64,000 nt of DNA from Cloacibacterium sp047601505 (GCF_047601505.1 NZ_JASGJD010000001.1:2480001-2544000), one strand, 5' to 3'. Positions 15,778 through 25,667 are shown, numbered from the stretch's first letter. Translations and numbers: made by a program. The notes: generated from the letters alone by a model not told the origin.

Positions 15778-17697
15778 ATGTCATTAGATAATACATTAGG
15801 ATTTAATGTTCAACAGAAAATTGATACAATTGAAGATTATAAATTTGAACCAATTAAAGGTTATCCAATGCTACATTGGAAAGGAAAAAGACCTTTCACA
15901 TCAACCCAGTTTTATCCTGCGCAGTTAAAAGAAACCCACGGGGAAGAAGTTAATGGATGGCTTAACAAAATATTTTGGGGCGATAATCTTCAAGTGATGA
16001 GTCATTTACTACGAGAATACAGAGGACAAGTTAAATTGATATATATAGATCCTCCATATGATTCGAGAGCTGATTATAAGAAGAAAATTGAGATTAAAGG
16101 GAAAGGAGCTATTGGAAATTTTTCTGCGTTTGAAGAAAAACAATATACTGATATATGGGCTAATGATGAATATCTCCAATTTATATATGAGAGAATAATG
16201 TTAATGAGAGAATTGTTAAGTGATGATGGTTCAATTTATTTTCAATGTGACCCAACTAGGGGGCACTATATAAAGATAATATTAGATGAAATATTTGGAA
16301 GTTCAAATTTTGTCAATCAAGTGATTTGGAAACGCACTTTTTCACATGGTGATTCAGGCCAGGGTGCAAAGCATTTTGGGAGATTGCACGATATGATTCT
16401 ATTTTATAAGAAATCAGAAAGCACAAAAATTAACGCTGTATATACACCATATAGTGAGAAGTATATTTCTGATTTTTATAAGTATGTAGATGAAACTACT
16501 GGTAAAAAATACCGTTTAGTATCTCTTCTAGGTCCTGGTGGAGCAGCTAAGGGAAATCCATATTACGAATTTCTTGGAGTTTCAAGATATTGGGTTCATT
16601 CAAAAGAAAAAATGCAGAAATTATATGATGAAGGTATAATAATTCAATCTCGTCCAGGTACTGTTCCACAAAAAAAGAGATTTATTGATGAGTCTCCTGG
16701 AGTACCATTACAAGATTTGTGGTTTGATGTAAATGCTGTCCAAGGAACATCTTTGGAGAATCAAAAATATCCAACTCAAAAACCTGAAAAGTTGTTGGAA
16801 CGAATACTACAAAGTTCATCAAATGAGGGTGATTTAATATTTGACTGTTTTATGGGATCTGGTACTACTCAAGCGGTTGCCATGAAGCTAGGGCGTCGAT
16901 TTATTGGTGCAGACATTAATTTAGGGGCTATACAAACGACCACCAAAAGACTTCTAAATGTTGCTAAAGAGTTAAACAGTACTTTTCAGGAGGAAACAAA
17001 ATATACAGGCTTCCAAGTCTACAACGTTAACAATTACGATGTATTCAGAAATCCAGTTCAAGCAAAAGAATTGTTAGTAAAAGCATTAGAAATACAACCG
17101 CTACCCAACAACTCTCTTTATGATGGGGAGAAGGATGGACGTATGGTTAAAATAATGCCTGTCAACCGTATTGCTACAAGAGCAGACCTTAACGAACTCA
17201 TCACCAATTTCGACTATAAAAAATTCGAAAAACTAAACGAAGAAAACCCTAAAAAGCCAGTTGAACACATTCTATTGGTATGTATGGGACACGAGCCAAG
17301 CCTAGCAGCAGAACTAAAAAGTTCAGTGCCTTATACACTAGATGTTGAAGTGGTGGACATTCTTCGTGATAAAGCTAATTTAGAATTCAAACGCGATGCA
17401 GAAGCAGAGGTAGTAATAGAAGGTGGTAAACTATTAATTAGAGAGTTCTACCCAATGAATTTGCTTCAGAAATTATCGCTTCAAAAAGAAAACGTAAACA
17501 ATTGGAAGGAGCTTACTGATAGTGTAATGATAGATTTCAATTACGATGGTGCGGTCTTCGAACCTCAAATTGTAGACGTCCCAGAAAAAAATGAACTAGT
17601 AAAAGGTGTTTACGATATTCCTACCAATGCAGGAACAATCCATGTAAAAATTACAGACCTTCTTAGTGAATCTTTAGAGTTAACTGTTAATCTGTAA
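15778..17697 (+). CDS. mod: Type III-like DNA methyltransferase (Mod)
   Basis: 639 aa from the ATG at 15778 (MSLDNTLGFN). A longer frame reaches back to 15712 but overlaps the helicase gene and has a poor N-terminus. Catalytic motif IV IYIDPPYDS comes first, and the AdoMet motif FDCFMGSGTT with FIGADIN follows near residues 360-385. This is the beta-class order of type III Mod adenine methylases. The last ~230 residues are a non-catalytic region. In type III systems Mod supplies sequence specificity and protects the host genome. The Res gene starts five bases after its stop. Confidence 0.92.
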   Translation: MSLDNTLGFNVQQKIDTIEDYKFEPIKGYPMLHWKGKRPFTSTQFYPAQLKETHGEEVNGWLNKIFWGDNLQVMSHLLREYRGQVKLIYIDPPYDSRADYKKKIEIKGKGAIGNFSAFEEKQYTDIWANDEYLQFIYERIMLMRELLSDDGSIYFQCDPTRGHYIKIILDEIFGSSNFVNQVIWKRTFSHGDSGQGAKHFGRLHDMILFYKKSESTKINAVYTPYSEKYISDFYKYVDETTGKKYRLVSLLGPGGAAKGNPYYEFLGVSRYWVHSKEKMQKLYDEGIIIQSRPGTVPQKKRFIDESPGVPLQDLWFDVNAVQGTSLENQKYPTQKPEKLLERILQSSSNEGDLIFDCFMGSGTTQAVAMKLGRRFIGADINLGAIQTTTKRLLNVAKELNSTFQEETKYTGFQVYNVNNYDVFRNPVQAKELLVKALEIQPLPNNSLYDGEKDGRMVKIMPVNRIATRADLNELITNFDYKKFEKLNEENPKKPVEHILLVCMGHEPSLAAELKSSVPYTLDVEVVDILRDKANLEFKRDAEAEVVIEGGKLLIREFYPMNLLQKLSLQKENVNNWKELTDSVMIDFNYDGAVFEPQIVDVPEKNELVKGVYDIPTNAGTIHVKITDLLSESLELTVNL

Positions 17698-17702
17698 TTA
17701 CA

Positions 17703-19769
17703 ATGGCAAAGAAAAAAGCAGCTCAACAAATAGACTTTCCATTTTACGAGTATCTACAATTATTTTTAAAGGAGGAAAAGAAGAAAATCTATTCTTCTTT
17801 CACCCCTTTATCGAGAAAATTTTTGGCATTCAACAACCCAGATAATCCTACGGCCTATCTACGTTTACCGCAGTTCGAAGCCTTAGAAATGTACATTTTC
17901 TTAAAAGAATACTGCAACAACAAATATTTGTTCGAAATTTTCGAAGATTGGTTCAGTAAGAAAAATAATTTTGAAAACCGTTCCACTACGGGTATCACAT
18001 CTGCAGGTCAAATGACACTTTTCGGTGCAAGTGAAGCGTTTAATGGAGATGATATTGCTACATTTAATGAAGTTTTCAATCAGATTAAATCGTTCCAGCA
18101 AATATATCCCAACTATATTTTTGCTTTAACAATGGGGCTTGGTAAGACCGTTCTAATGGCAACTTCCATCTTTTACGAATTTCTCTTAGCTAACAAATAT
18201 CCAAAGGATGAAAAATACTGTCATAACGCATTGGTTTTCGCACCAGACAAAACAGTTTTACAATCCCTAAAAGAAATTGAAACTTTTGATAAAGCTCTAA
18301 TTATCCCTCCTGAATATGTAAACTGGTTAGATATCAATCTAAAATTCCATTTCTTAGACGAAAGCGGTGATGCACTGAACACGATAGAAAATTCAAAGTA
18401 CAACATCATCATTTCAAACACCCAAAAGATTATTCTTAAGAAGCAACACAAAGCTAAAACGCCTTCTCAAGAATTATTTTCAGATACCAGCACAACTTAT
18501 AAAGCCAAATCTTTAAACAAAGATTATGAGGATCTTTACGGTTTTGAAATAGACACTGATGCGGAGCTAATTACTAATCAAAGATTTGCAAAGCTTACTA
18601 GATTAAAACAACTAGGGATATACGTTGACGAAGCACACCACGTTTTTGGTAATGCCTTAGCTCAAGACTTTGGGCTTAAAAAATCAGCAACTTCCCTTCG
18701 TGTAACAATTAACGAACTTGCAGAAAACTTAAAAGAAGCAGGTACAGCAGTAGTAGGTTGTTACAATTACACAGGTACGCCTTATGTTGGCAGTCGCCTC
18801 CTTCCCGAAGTTGTATACTCTTATGGCCTTAGAGAGGCAATAAACAATCAATATCTAAAGAAGGTTGACATCCAAGGTTTTGAAAACATAAAAGATAAAA
18901 CCCTTGCATTTGTAAGATTAGTAATCACTGAGTTTTGGGAAAAATACGGAACAAAAAGATTTGAAGGTATGCTTCCTAAATTGGCATTCTTCGGTTCTAC
19001 AATCGACGAAATTCAATCAGAATTGCGACCTGCTATAGAACAAGTTCTTTCGGAATTAAATATTCCAACCTCTAAAATCTTAGTAAATGTTGGAGATACT
19101 TCCGTAACATCAAACGATGATATCAGAGAATTCAAACTACTAGATACGCCACAGTCCGAAAAACAATTCATTCTCTTAGTTAATAAAGGAAAAGAAGGTT
19201 GGAACTGTCGTTCACTTTTCGGCGTTGCATTACATCGCGAACCAAAATCTAAAGTATTCATACTACAAGCAACGATGCGTTGTCTCCGTTCTATTGATCC
19301 AAAACAACAAACTGGTTTAGTATTCTTATCAGACGAGAATATCAAAATACTAGATGCGGAACTTCAAGAAAACTTCAAAATGTCAGTTGATGACCTTACG
19401 AAATCTGGTAAAGACAAAGAATTGGTAGAAGTCAGAATTGTACCACCGCCGGTAAAAATTAGATTCAAAAAAGTAAGAAAATTACACCAACTTAAGGACA
19501 AGACAATATCCGAAAAAGTACAATTCAATTTTGACGAAGTAGATTATGAACAATACAAAATAATTGGTTCGCACAGAAGTATTCATGACATGTCAAAGAA
19601 AATTTCACGAGACAAAGATTTTTCAAATTTCAAAGACAAAAGAGAATTTTCTGAACTTACACTATGTGCTGAAATATCGAGATATCTAAATCTAAGCCCT
19701 CTAAAAATCAAATCTATCCTTAAAGATTCAGAAGGAAGGCTTACCAATTATTTTGGAAAAAATAAATGA
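17703..19769 (+). CDS. res: Type III-like restriction subunit, helicase part (Res)
   Basis: 688 aa, SF2 helicase: Walker A FALTMGLGKT (about residue 145), DEAH box GIYVDEAHH (about 305), NYTGTPY, then NKGKEGWNC and FILQATMRCLRS for motifs V and VI. Res translocases use ATP to signal along DNA. Type III Res normally continues into a nuclease domain (about 900-970 aa); here the frame stops after GRLTNYFGKNK, and the nuclease is on the next, overlapping ORF. Together the two ORFs give 880 aa, close to full-length Res. Either the subunit is truly split or a frameshift lies in the overlap. Confidence 0.92.
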   Translation: MAKKKAAQQIDFPFYEYLQLFLKEEKKKIYSSFTPLSRKFLAFNNPDNPTAYLRLPQFEALEMYIFLKEYCNNKYLFEIFEDWFSKKNNFENRSTTGITSAGQMTLFGASEAFNGDDIATFNEVFNQIKSFQQIYPNYIFALTMGLGKTVLMATSIFYEFLLANKYPKDEKYCHNALVFAPDKTVLQSLKEIETFDKALIIPPEYVNWLDINLKFHFLDESGDALNTIENSKYNIIISNTQKIILKKQHKAKTPSQELFSDTSTTYKAKSLNKDYEDLYGFEIDTDAELITNQRFAKLTRLKQLGIYVDEAHHVFGNALAQDFGLKKSATSLRVTINELAENLKEAGTAVVGCYNYTGTPYVGSRLLPEVVYSYGLREAINNQYLKKVDIQGFENIKDKTLAFVRLVITEFWEKYGTKRFEGMLPKLAFFGSTIDEIQSELRPAIEQVLSELNIPTSKILVNVGDTSVTSNDDIREFKLLDTPQSEKQFILLVNKGKEGWNCRSLFGVALHREPKSKVFILQATMRCLRSIDPKQQTGLVFLSDENIKILDAELQENFKMSVDDLTKSGKDKELVEVRIVPPPVKIRFKKVRKLHQLKDKTISEKVQFNFDEVDYEQYKIIGSHRSIHDMSKKISRDKDFSNFKDKREFSELTLCAEISRYLNLSPLKIKSILKDSEGRLTNYFGKNK

Positions 19770-20331
19770 GTTCAACGAATTGCTTTATGACTGGATAATT
19801 CCAAGACTTTTCAACGAGCTATACGAGTTAGAATCCTTTGAAAAAACAGACGAAGTTGAAGTAGAATTGGTAAAAGAACCAAAGGACAAAGATTTTTATT
19901 ATATTAATGCTAAAGTCAATCTAATAGCATCACTCGACGATCCTAAATTTTCGTCATTCAAAGACAAATCATTCCATCTGGACAACTATTGCTTCGACAG
20001 TAATCCTGAAAATCATCTATTTTGGACACTACTAAACGACGATAAAATCAAAAAAGTATGGTTTACTGGAATGCTAACACATGGTCAATCAGATTTCGTA
20101 ATCAATTACATTGATCCTGTTTCGAATACCGTGAGAAGCTACTACCCAGATTTCTTAGTACAACTAGAAGATGGCTCTTATACAATTATCGAAGTAAAAG
20201 GAGATAACATGATAGATGATGTAGTTGTAAAAGCAAAAGCAGACTATGCCCACCAACTTGCAGTAGCAAGCAACATGTCTTACTTAATGCTCAAAGGCTC
20301 AGATGTTATAAATGGAGCTGGTTTAAACTAG
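19753..20331 (+). CDS. Restriction endonuclease domain of Res, separate ORF
   Basis: 192 aa from TTG at 19753, overlapping the res stop (TGA 19767-19769) by 17 bases in the +1 frame. The motif YYPDFLVQLEDGSYTIIEVKGD is a textbook PD-(D/E)XK active site (Asp, Glu, Lys). It corresponds to the C-terminal nuclease of type III Res. The overlap contains AAAAAA at 19757-19762, so ribosomal or polymerase slippage could fuse the parts; translational coupling is the alternative. The 40-base gap that follows leads to the first DUF262 gene. Confidence 0.85.
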   Translation: MEKINEFNELLYDWIIPRLFNELYELESFEKTDEVEVELVKEPKDKDFYYINAKVNLIASLDDPKFSSFKDKSFHLDNYCFDSNPENHLFWTLLNDDKIKKVWFTGMLTHGQSDFVINYIDPVSNTVRSYYPDFLVQLEDGSYTIIEVKGDNMIDDVVVKAKADYAHQLAVASNMSYLMLKGSDVINGAGLN

Positions 20332-20370
20332 TAATTATTTAACGATAAAGAAAAACTCATAACGTAGAAT

Positions 20371-22278
20371 ATGAATACCACAGAATTTCTAGAAAATACT
20401 TTAGAACCTATACTTGTTGGTGATTTACTGAAACAATCAGAAGGTAATCCACTATACAACTTTTATATTCCCGCATACCAAAGAGGTTACAGATGGGACA
20501 AAGATCAAATAATGGATCTTTTAGACGATCTATACGATTTTATATACATTACTAAAGGAGATAAATACTGTCTTCAACCAATAGTCGTAAAAAAAATGAC
20601 TGATGGCAAATATGAAGTCCTAGATGGTCAACAAAGGCTAACAACAATTTTCATTTTATTAAACTGTATTAAGAAGTACAATACACTACTCAAGACTTAT
20701 TCGCTTTCATACCAAACAAGACCTGATAGTGAAACATACTTACAAACAATCTCAAAAGAAATAAATGATTCAAATCCTGACTATTATTATATTAGTCAAG
20801 CCTATATTTTGATTGATGAATGGCTTACAAATCAGATTGAAGAAAAACCCTCCATTGCAAGCGATTTGCAAACGGCCTTTGGAAATTCAGTTGAATTTAT
20901 TTGGTATGAAATTCTTGAAAATACCATTGCGGTAGATGTCTTTACAAGGATAAATGTTGGCAAAATTGCATTAACAAACGCAGAGCTAGTTAAAGCTGTT
21001 TTTTTAAGTAAGGAAAATATGAAGCTAGGTTTTTCAGAAAGAGATTCCGAAGTCCTAAATTTAATCCAAAATAGAATCGCCTTCGAATGGGATGAATTAG
21101 AAAAAAAATTAAGAAATGATAAATTTTGGTATTTCATATTACAATCCAAAAAATCATACGAAACACGTATAGACTATATTCTAGAACTACTTTCTGACCA
21201 AAGTTCTCAAACAAATGACTATGCTTCCTTTAGATATTTTTATTCAAAAATTAAAGAGAAGAAACAAAATACAGAATTAATAAAAGAACTTTCTGCCAAA
21301 AATTATTCATTAATCGAGGAGGAATGGGATAATATAAAATCAGTTATTGAAGTTTTCGAAGAATGGTATGCCGATCCTTTCTATTATCATTTTATTGGAT
21401 TTTTAATTCTTCAAAACTTTTCTATTGTTGACATTAAAAACAAATTCTTATCTGCAACAACACAGGAGTTCAATAGTTACATTAAAGAGTCTGTCTATGA
21501 CATGTTTGAAGGGATTGATATCACATCCTTACGATATGGTCCCGATTCCAAACTAATATCTAACTTACTTTTACTATTCAATATTCACAGCACATACAAG
21601 GTTCCAGATAACACAACTAGATTCCCATTCAATTCTTATAAAGATAAGATATGGAGTTTAGAACATGTCTATGCTCAAAATTCAGAAGACTTCAAAGAAA
21701 AAGATTATATCAATTGGTTACGCGAAAACTTAGCAGCAATTGAAAAGAAATTCAAATCCAAAGAGGCAAATGATCTTATCAAAGAAATGAGACATCAAAT
21801 AAAACACTTTGAGGACTTTGACGGTAAATTTGATAATATCGATTTTGTGAGTTTAGTTTCATCATCTGAAAAACTTTATTCCCAAGGTTTAGAAGAACTG
21901 GATTCGGAGTCTCTTTTAGAACTTGAAAAACTACAAGAAGCATTAGAAGATGAATCCGATGTTTTGGGAGATTCATTTGATGAAGAACTTGTCACAGAAC
22001 AAAATAAAATTAATTTCTTATCAGAAAGAGATTCCATTGTAAACCTTGCATTATTAGACAGAGATTCTAATTCTTACTTAAGCTATTCCTTATTCGATGT
22101 TAAGCGTTCTAAAATTATTGACTTAGATAAAGAAGGAGCATACATACCATTAGAAACAAAAAGGGTATTCCTAAAATACAATACCAAAGAACCAGATAAT
22201 TTCTTCTACTGGACCGTAAAAGACAAACTTGATTACCTAGAAAAACTACAATTAACTTTAGAAAAATTCAAAAACTAG
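20371..22278 (+). CDS. DUF262/DUF1524 (GmrSD-like) protein
   Basis: 635 aa. The DUF262 N-terminal signature is present: IPAYQRGYRW, then VLDGQQRLTTIFILL, then FTRINVGKIALTNAELVKA. DUF262 (ParB/GmrS-like) binds and hydrolyses nucleotides in the type IV enzyme GmrSD. Further on, IWSLEHVYAQNSEDF matches the EHxxPQ-type His motif of the DUF1524/GmrD nuclease. The protein thus looks like a single-chain modification-dependent nuclease. It is followed one base later by a second DUF262 gene. Placed behind a type III system, it may target modified DNA that escapes Res, or be part of one complex with it. Confidence 0.88.
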   Translation: MNTTEFLENTLEPILVGDLLKQSEGNPLYNFYIPAYQRGYRWDKDQIMDLLDDLYDFIYITKGDKYCLQPIVVKKMTDGKYEVLDGQQRLTTIFILLNCIKKYNTLLKTYSLSYQTRPDSETYLQTISKEINDSNPDYYYISQAYILIDEWLTNQIEEKPSIASDLQTAFGNSVEFIWYEILENTIAVDVFTRINVGKIALTNAELVKAVFLSKENMKLGFSERDSEVLNLIQNRIAFEWDELEKKLRNDKFWYFILQSKKSYETRIDYILELLSDQSSQTNDYASFRYFYSKIKEKKQNTELIKELSAKNYSLIEEEWDNIKSVIEVFEEWYADPFYYHFIGFLILQNFSIVDIKNKFLSATTQEFNSYIKESVYDMFEGIDITSLRYGPDSKLISNLLLLFNIHSTYKVPDNTTRFPFNSYKDKIWSLEHVYAQNSEDFKEKDYINWLRENLAAIEKKFKSKEANDLIKEMRHQIKHFEDFDGKFDNIDFVSLVSSSEKLYSQGLEELDSESLLELEKLQEALEDESDVLGDSFDEELVTEQNKINFLSERDSIVNLALLDRDSNSYLSYSLFDVKRSKIIDLDKEGAYIPLETKRVFLKYNTKEPDNFFYWTVKDKLDYLEKLQLTLEKFKN

Positions 22279-22279
22279 T

Positions 22280-24580
22280 ATGAGAACAACATTATGGAAT
22301 TTACTCACTAATAACATTCCCGATCATTCAATAAAATTTGGTGTAGTTATCCCAATGATACAGCGTGATTATGCGCAAGGTCGTTCAAATCCTAAGTCTT
22401 TAGAAATTAGAAATCAATTTATTTCAGACCTTAAAGTTGCGATAGAAAACTCAAAAAAAGAAGAAGAATATCCACTAGAATTAGATTTTGTTTATGGCTA
22501 TATTCAGAATGATATTTTTTATCCTCTAGATGGTCAACAACGTCTAACAACACTTTTTCTGCTTCATTGGTATCTTTCATTTAAAGAAGATGATCTGAAG
22601 CTTACTTCACCAACGCTATCAAAGTTTACGTATCAAATTAGACAAACATCCAAGGATTTTTTTAGAAAATTATTAGAATTAGACTTTGATAAAGAGAAAT
22701 TTGATGATCCTGAGTTTATATTATCAACCTACATAAAAAATCAAAGTTGGTTCTTATCAAAATGGATCACTGATAATACTATCTTTTCATGCTTAAATGT
22801 ATTAGATCTAATCCATGAAAAATTTAAGAAAGCAGATATTCTGTTAGCGGACTTAACTAGTAATGACAAAACACCTATTGTATTCAACTTTCTTGACATA
22901 GAAAAACTAGGAATGTCAGACGACCTATATATAAAAATGAATGCTCGTGGGGTTTCTCTAACTAGTTTTGAAAATTTGAAAGCTGAATTAAGTAAATTAA
23001 TCAAAGAAAGTAAGTTTAATGAAAAACACATATATAATTATGAACATTCTGAAGGTGTCTCAAAATTTGATATGTATAAATACTTCATTACAAAAATAGA
23101 TACAGTTTGGTCAGATTACTTTTGGAATAAAAGAGACATTAACACCAATATATTTGACAACAAACTACTTAATCTTCTTTCATACATAGCCTTAACAAAT
23201 AAAGCAGCAGTTGACCCGGAAGATTTTGAACAGATACGTAATAAATTTGAGGCAAAAAAAATACTCCCTACATTCTACCAATTCATCGAAAGTAAACTTC
23301 TGGATGAAGAATCATTAGTAAACTACATTGATATTTTGGATTTCTTAATAAAATCAGATAGTTCTTATATTGAATATTTCGACCAAAATAATCCATACTT
23401 AGACGTTGAAGATCTTCTCGATACGAGTGTATATAATGGCGTTTATACACTTTCGGCTACCGACAGACTAAAAGTTTACTCTATCGTTCATTTTCTACCA
23501 TTACTAAAAGAGCGTGATAATGCAAGTTCAGAATTGCTAAAAATGACAAGGCTAATCTCCAATCTTTCAACGGTTTCTAATTTTTACAACAACTATAAAG
23601 ATCTTAATACTAGTTTGGTTGGATTATCCACTATATTTCGCAACTATACTGGAGACATCTATTCTCAATTCTTAAATTCGGAAATTTCAGGTTTCTACAA
23701 AGATCAAGTAATAGAGGAAAAAATTAAGATAATTCTCCTTTCTAAGTCTAAAGAATGGTCTCAATTAATTCAAAAAATAGAATTAGATCCATATCTAAAT
23801 GGTCATATACTTGTAATGCTAAAATTCTCAGGAATATGGGATGAATATAAGTCAAATACTTCTTTGGAGTGGGATACTACACAAGATTTACAATTCTTTG
23901 AAAGCTTAAAAGATTACTATGCAAAATACAATATGTATTTCAGTGAAAAAGGTTCTATTGATTTTGGAAATCAACTTTTCAGAACAGCAATGTTATCAAT
24001 AAATGATTACTTAATCCACGCAACGAATTTTCATTTTATCTCTGATGATAATCATAGAGATACCAGTTGGAAAAGATTATTCAGAGAAAGCGACAATGAA
24101 AAATTCGCAAAATCCATTGGTACTTTAAAAACCCTTTTTGATTCTTCAGATCTAAATATTGCTCCTAAAACAAATCTCAAAAACGTAATAAAGTCAAATA
24201 AAACTAATGTATCGGATTGGAGAAAATATTTCATTTCGAATCCAGACCTACTATATTATCAATCGGGCTATGTTTGGTTAGATAACAACTATAAAATGAT
24301 TTACTTATTAAATGCTTCTAAGTATAGTGTAAAAGCTTATGAGTTAAGAACACTACTATTACAGAGAAAACTTGCAGATTTAGATATTTCTACAATAATT
24401 GAATACAAACAGGAATATGGTAAATCTATTATTACACAAATAGGTAGTAGAAAATCAAAAGTAATTTTTTCATTTGACAAAAAAGACACATTTGAAATAA
24501 TTGAAAGAGGCAAAGGCTCAACCATATTCAACTCAGAAAAGAAAATTATTGATTACATTGAAGAAAACTATAAAAAATAA
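22280..24580 (+). CDS. DUF262 protein, second copy, without visible nuclease motif
   Basis: 766 aa. N-terminal signature VIPMIQRDYAQGR, then FYPLDGQQRLTTLFLLHWYL, then LYIKMNARGVSLTSFENLKA define DUF262. No EHxxPQ or HNH motif was seen in the C-terminal half, which is long and helical and contains many aromatic residues. Paired DUF262 proteins, one with and one without a DUF1524 domain, suggest a heteromeric enzyme. It is the last gene of the cluster, ending six bases before a strong terminator. Confidence 0.88.
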   Translation: MRTTLWNLLTNNIPDHSIKFGVVIPMIQRDYAQGRSNPKSLEIRNQFISDLKVAIENSKKEEEYPLELDFVYGYIQNDIFYPLDGQQRLTTLFLLHWYLSFKEDDLKLTSPTLSKFTYQIRQTSKDFFRKLLELDFDKEKFDDPEFILSTYIKNQSWFLSKWITDNTIFSCLNVLDLIHEKFKKADILLADLTSNDKTPIVFNFLDIEKLGMSDDLYIKMNARGVSLTSFENLKAELSKLIKESKFNEKHIYNYEHSEGVSKFDMYKYFITKIDTVWSDYFWNKRDINTNIFDNKLLNLLSYIALTNKAAVDPEDFEQIRNKFEAKKILPTFYQFIESKLLDEESLVNYIDILDFLIKSDSSYIEYFDQNNPYLDVEDLLDTSVYNGVYTLSATDRLKVYSIVHFLPLLKERDNASSELLKMTRLISNLSTVSNFYNNYKDLNTSLVGLSTIFRNYTGDIYSQFLNSEISGFYKDQVIEEKIKIILLSKSKEWSQLIQKIELDPYLNGHILVMLKFSGIWDEYKSNTSLEWDTTQDLQFFESLKDYYAKYNMYFSEKGSIDFGNQLFRTAMLSINDYLIHATNFHFISDDNHRDTSWKRLFRESDNEKFAKSIGTLKTLFDSSDLNIAPKTNLKNVIKSNKTNVSDWRKYFISNPDLLYYQSGYVWLDNNYKMIYLLNASKYSVKAYELRTLLLQRKLADLDISTIIEYKQEYGKSIITQIGSRKSKVIFSFDKKDTFEIIERGKGSTIFNSEKKIIDYIEENYKK

Positions 24581-24585
24581 TTTTT

Positions 24586-24621
24586 ATGAGCCGATTAATC
24601 TCATTAATCAGCTCATTTTTT
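24586..24621 (+). terminator. Intrinsic terminator of the restriction cluster
   Basis: ATGAGC-C-GATTAAT and ATTAATC-A-GCTCAT form a near-perfect 13-bp stem around CTC, followed by TTTTTT. It begins six bases after the last DUF262 gene. Confidence 0.9.
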
Positions 24622-24694
24622 AATTATTATTGAGTCGTCTAGAAATATTATAACTTTAAGTATTAAATCAATATATATATATTTACGCTCTCTC

Positions 24695-24719
24695 AATCCA
24701 CTAAATCAGGAACTTCAAC
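24695..24719. repeat. Short direct repeat, copy 1
   Basis: AATCCACTAAATCAGGAACTTC recurs at 25431-25456 with one substitution (and a one-base gap just after). The copies bracket the small-RNA-like stretch and the 119-aa gene. Confidence 0.6.
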
Positions 24720-24833
24720 CATCAACCAACACCTTTGTCGTTCATAGTAAAGACATATTATACAAACGAATTTCTCAAAGGACAAAAAGTTTGAGCTTCG
24801 TCCCTACTTTATTGTATTTTTTTCAATCCAATT

Positions 24834-25020
24834 CACAACGCGCTCTCCGTTGTGATAATATTTCTAAACTCAATATTAAGTTAAATTCTCCAGAGCTTAA
24901 CAGGTAACTGTTGAGCTTTTTTATTTTATGGAAAATATTATTTGCTATCTTTGTTGTACAGAGTGACCAGTTCGGCTGCACACTGTACCTCAGCCAACTG
25001 ATATACTCAGTTGTTTTTTT
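24834..25020 (+). ncRNA. Candidate small RNAs with two intrinsic terminators
   Basis: Read rightward, there is a perfect hairpin CACAACG/CGTTGTG (24834-24854), a terminator AGCTTAACAG-GTAA-CTGTTGAGCT plus T-run (24893-24922), a -7-like box TATCTTTG (24946-24953), a GTACAG/CTGTAC stem, and a second terminator CAACTG/CAGTTG plus seven T (24995-25020). That is the anatomy of one or two short transcripts of 60-90 nt. The -33 boxes are not convincing. A 67-codon minus-strand frame crosses the region but looks like a by-product of the hairpins. Confidence 0.35.
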
Positions 25021-25022
25021 AT

Positions 25023-25382
25023 TCAAAACCGCACCCCCTTAGCAATCAATAAATCCACTTGCAGCTTCACCCATTCTTTTGTAGGAGCTTCCAATTTTGC
25101 TATTTCATAAGCACTTTTCAAATATTCAAACACCTCATCATCATAAAGCGCAGAAAGAAAAACATACAAATTTTTCCTATCCCTGTTCTCAAAATAATCC
25201 TCATCAAAATCTATGATGGTATTGGCACTATCTTCCCAACGCTCCTGAAAATAACCATCAAATTCTATTCCTTTCTCCTGTGCAAATCCATGCAATAAAT
25301 CCATGCAATCATTCAAGTACGATGATACATTCCGAGGCTCATTCGCCAAATACTCTTTAAACAATTCCAGAATTCCTTCCAT
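25023..25382 (-). CDS. Hypothetical acidic protein, 119 aa
   Basis: A soluble, acidic, helical protein (WEDSANTIIDFDEDYFENRDRK) with no signal peptide or known motif. It stands alone on the minus strand between the two copies of a short repeat. Its stop TGA overlaps the TTG of the minus frame discussed under the small RNA. Composition is that of a real gene; function unknown. Confidence 0.6.
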   Translation of the reverse strand: MEGILELFKEYLANEPRNVSSYLNDCMDLLHGFAQEKGIEFDGYFQERWEDSANTIIDFDEDYFENRDRKNLYVFLSALYDDEVFEYLKSAYEIAKLEAPTKEWVKLQVDLLIAKGVRF

Positions 25383-25430
25383 TCTAGTTGAGGTATTAAA
25401 ACACGAATATAAATATTTTTCAAATCCCTT

Positions 25431-25456
25431 AATCCACTAAATCAAGAACTTCTAAC
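25431..25456. repeat. Short direct repeat, copy 2
   Basis: AATCCACTAAATCAAGAACTTC, matching 24695-24716 with one substitution. Lies upstream of the 119-aa gene and 200 bp before umuD. Confidence 0.6.
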
Positions 25457-25655
25457 AATAATTTTTCATAATTACCTCATTCACCTGCACAAAAACCGTC
25501 TCTAGTCCAAGTATTCCTATAGCCAGTTATTTGTTTGTTTCATTTCGCTAATTTCAATGATAGTTAAACAATTTTCCTCCCTTTAGGGTTGGGGAAAAGA
25601 AAATTGTTTCCACCAAAACTTTTCCACACTCCCCCATTCATTTTGCATTATTTTA

Positions 25656-25663
25656 TACCTTTG
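25656..25663 (+). promoter_or_regulatory. -7 box TACCTTTG before umuD
   Basis: TACCTTTG matches TAnnTTTG and ends four bases before the umuD ATG, so the transcript would be leaderless or nearly so. No LexA-type palindrome was recognised in the upstream 100 bases. Confidence 0.4.
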
Positions 25664-25667
25664 AAAA

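Noticed and set aside
12875..24580. Cluster as BREX, DISARM or Gabija
   Set aside because: No PglZ, BrxL, DrmA/B or GajA-like gene; the content is type III RM plus DUF262 and a helicase-nuclease.
24823..25026. 67-codon minus-strand frame with TTG start overlapping the 119-aa gene stop
   Set aside because: It runs straight through two plus-strand terminators and a hairpin; the open frame is better explained by these RNA elements.
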